The position numbers were made by a program, and so were the translations under genes. 6,124 bases of DNA, from NCBI GenBank assembly GCA_031255425.1, contig JAIRSN010000126.1, forward strand, positions 1 to 6,124. The letters are read 5' to 3'. The stretch's first letter is position 1, and each line of letters begins with the position of its first letter. Below, piece by piece: positions 6,010 through 6,124 of this stretch. Origin of the DNA: Dysgonamonadaceae bacterium (lineage in GTDB: Bacteria > Bacteroidota > Bacteroidia > Bacteroidales > Azobacteroidaceae). The notes beneath the pieces are model-generated. The model ran no database searches. It was not told the origin of the DNA and worked only from the letters and a program-made list of their open reading frames with translations.

Positions 6010-6124
6010 ATGAAAACATTTGATCAACCGGAAGGCCGCGTCGTCGTTTCCTTCGATTATGCCCTGAAACGGCTGCTGCGAAACAAAGCCAACTATGATG
6101 TACTGGAAGGCTTCTTGAGTGAAT
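6010..6124 (+). CDS. Start of a probable Rpn-family recombination-promoting nuclease/putative transposase (3' end outside window)
   Basis: The 38 visible codons run open to the window edge from ATG 6010, preceded by an A-rich leader and a -7 box. The phrase VVSFDYALKRLLRNKANYDVLEGFLSE resembles the N-terminus of Rpn/PD-(D/E)XK nuclease-transposase family proteins, where a 'DxxFKRLF'-like helix is followed by a helix ending in FL. Members of this family are DNA endonucleases that raise recombination, and they are often multi-copy. The catalytic residues lie beyond the window, so activity and completeness cannot be judged, and the family call rests on this short stretch only. Confidence 0.6.
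   Translation, partial: MKTFDQPEGRVVVSFDYALKRLLRNKANYDVLEGFLSE

Overview
All recognisable genes in this window lie on the + strand and come from a member of the Bacteroidota, most likely of the order Bacteroidales. Four things point there: a type A sorting domain of the type IX secretion system (T9SS) on the first protein, an FISUMP-domain secreted protein, a DUF3078 outer-membrane protein, and promoter -7 boxes of the TAnnTTTG form ahead of several genes. A-rich or T-rich leaders replace strong Shine-Dalgarno sites. The family calls come from reading the translations, not from database searches.

Layout. Bases 2-334 are the 3' end of a large secreted protein (end of a Big_2-like Ig domain plus T9SS tail). 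A gap of about 1 kb (335-1379) has no convincing gene but is rich in structure. It holds a hairpin that pairs an SD-like with an anti-SD-like sequence (450-494), a 5.5-copy tandem array of 42-bp palindromic units (572-804), an intrinsic terminator (844-865) directly followed by a good promoter (860-891), and a long leader with two extended stem-loops (971-1096 and 1197-1327). This leads into an FISUMP-domain secreted protein (1380-2450), which ends at a strong intrinsic terminator (2484-2524).

A second unit begins at a TATCTTTG box (2562). It contains an M13-family (PepO/neprilysin-like) zinc endopeptidase lipoprotein (2606-4639) and, 23 bases later, a DUF3078 predicted outer-membrane beta-barrel protein (4663-5931). 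Another TATATTTG box (5964) precedes the start of a gene that looks like the Rpn/PD-(D/E)XK recombination-promoting nuclease family (6010 to the window end).

The coding genes are largely ordinary cell-envelope and secreted functions. No multi-gene defence or biosynthetic system is visible. The most unusual material is the noncoding 335-1379 stretch: a bistable array of palindromes and a long structured leader upstream of the FISUMP gene. Whether either is functional RNA, a mobile palindromic element or a passive repeat cannot be settled from this window alone.
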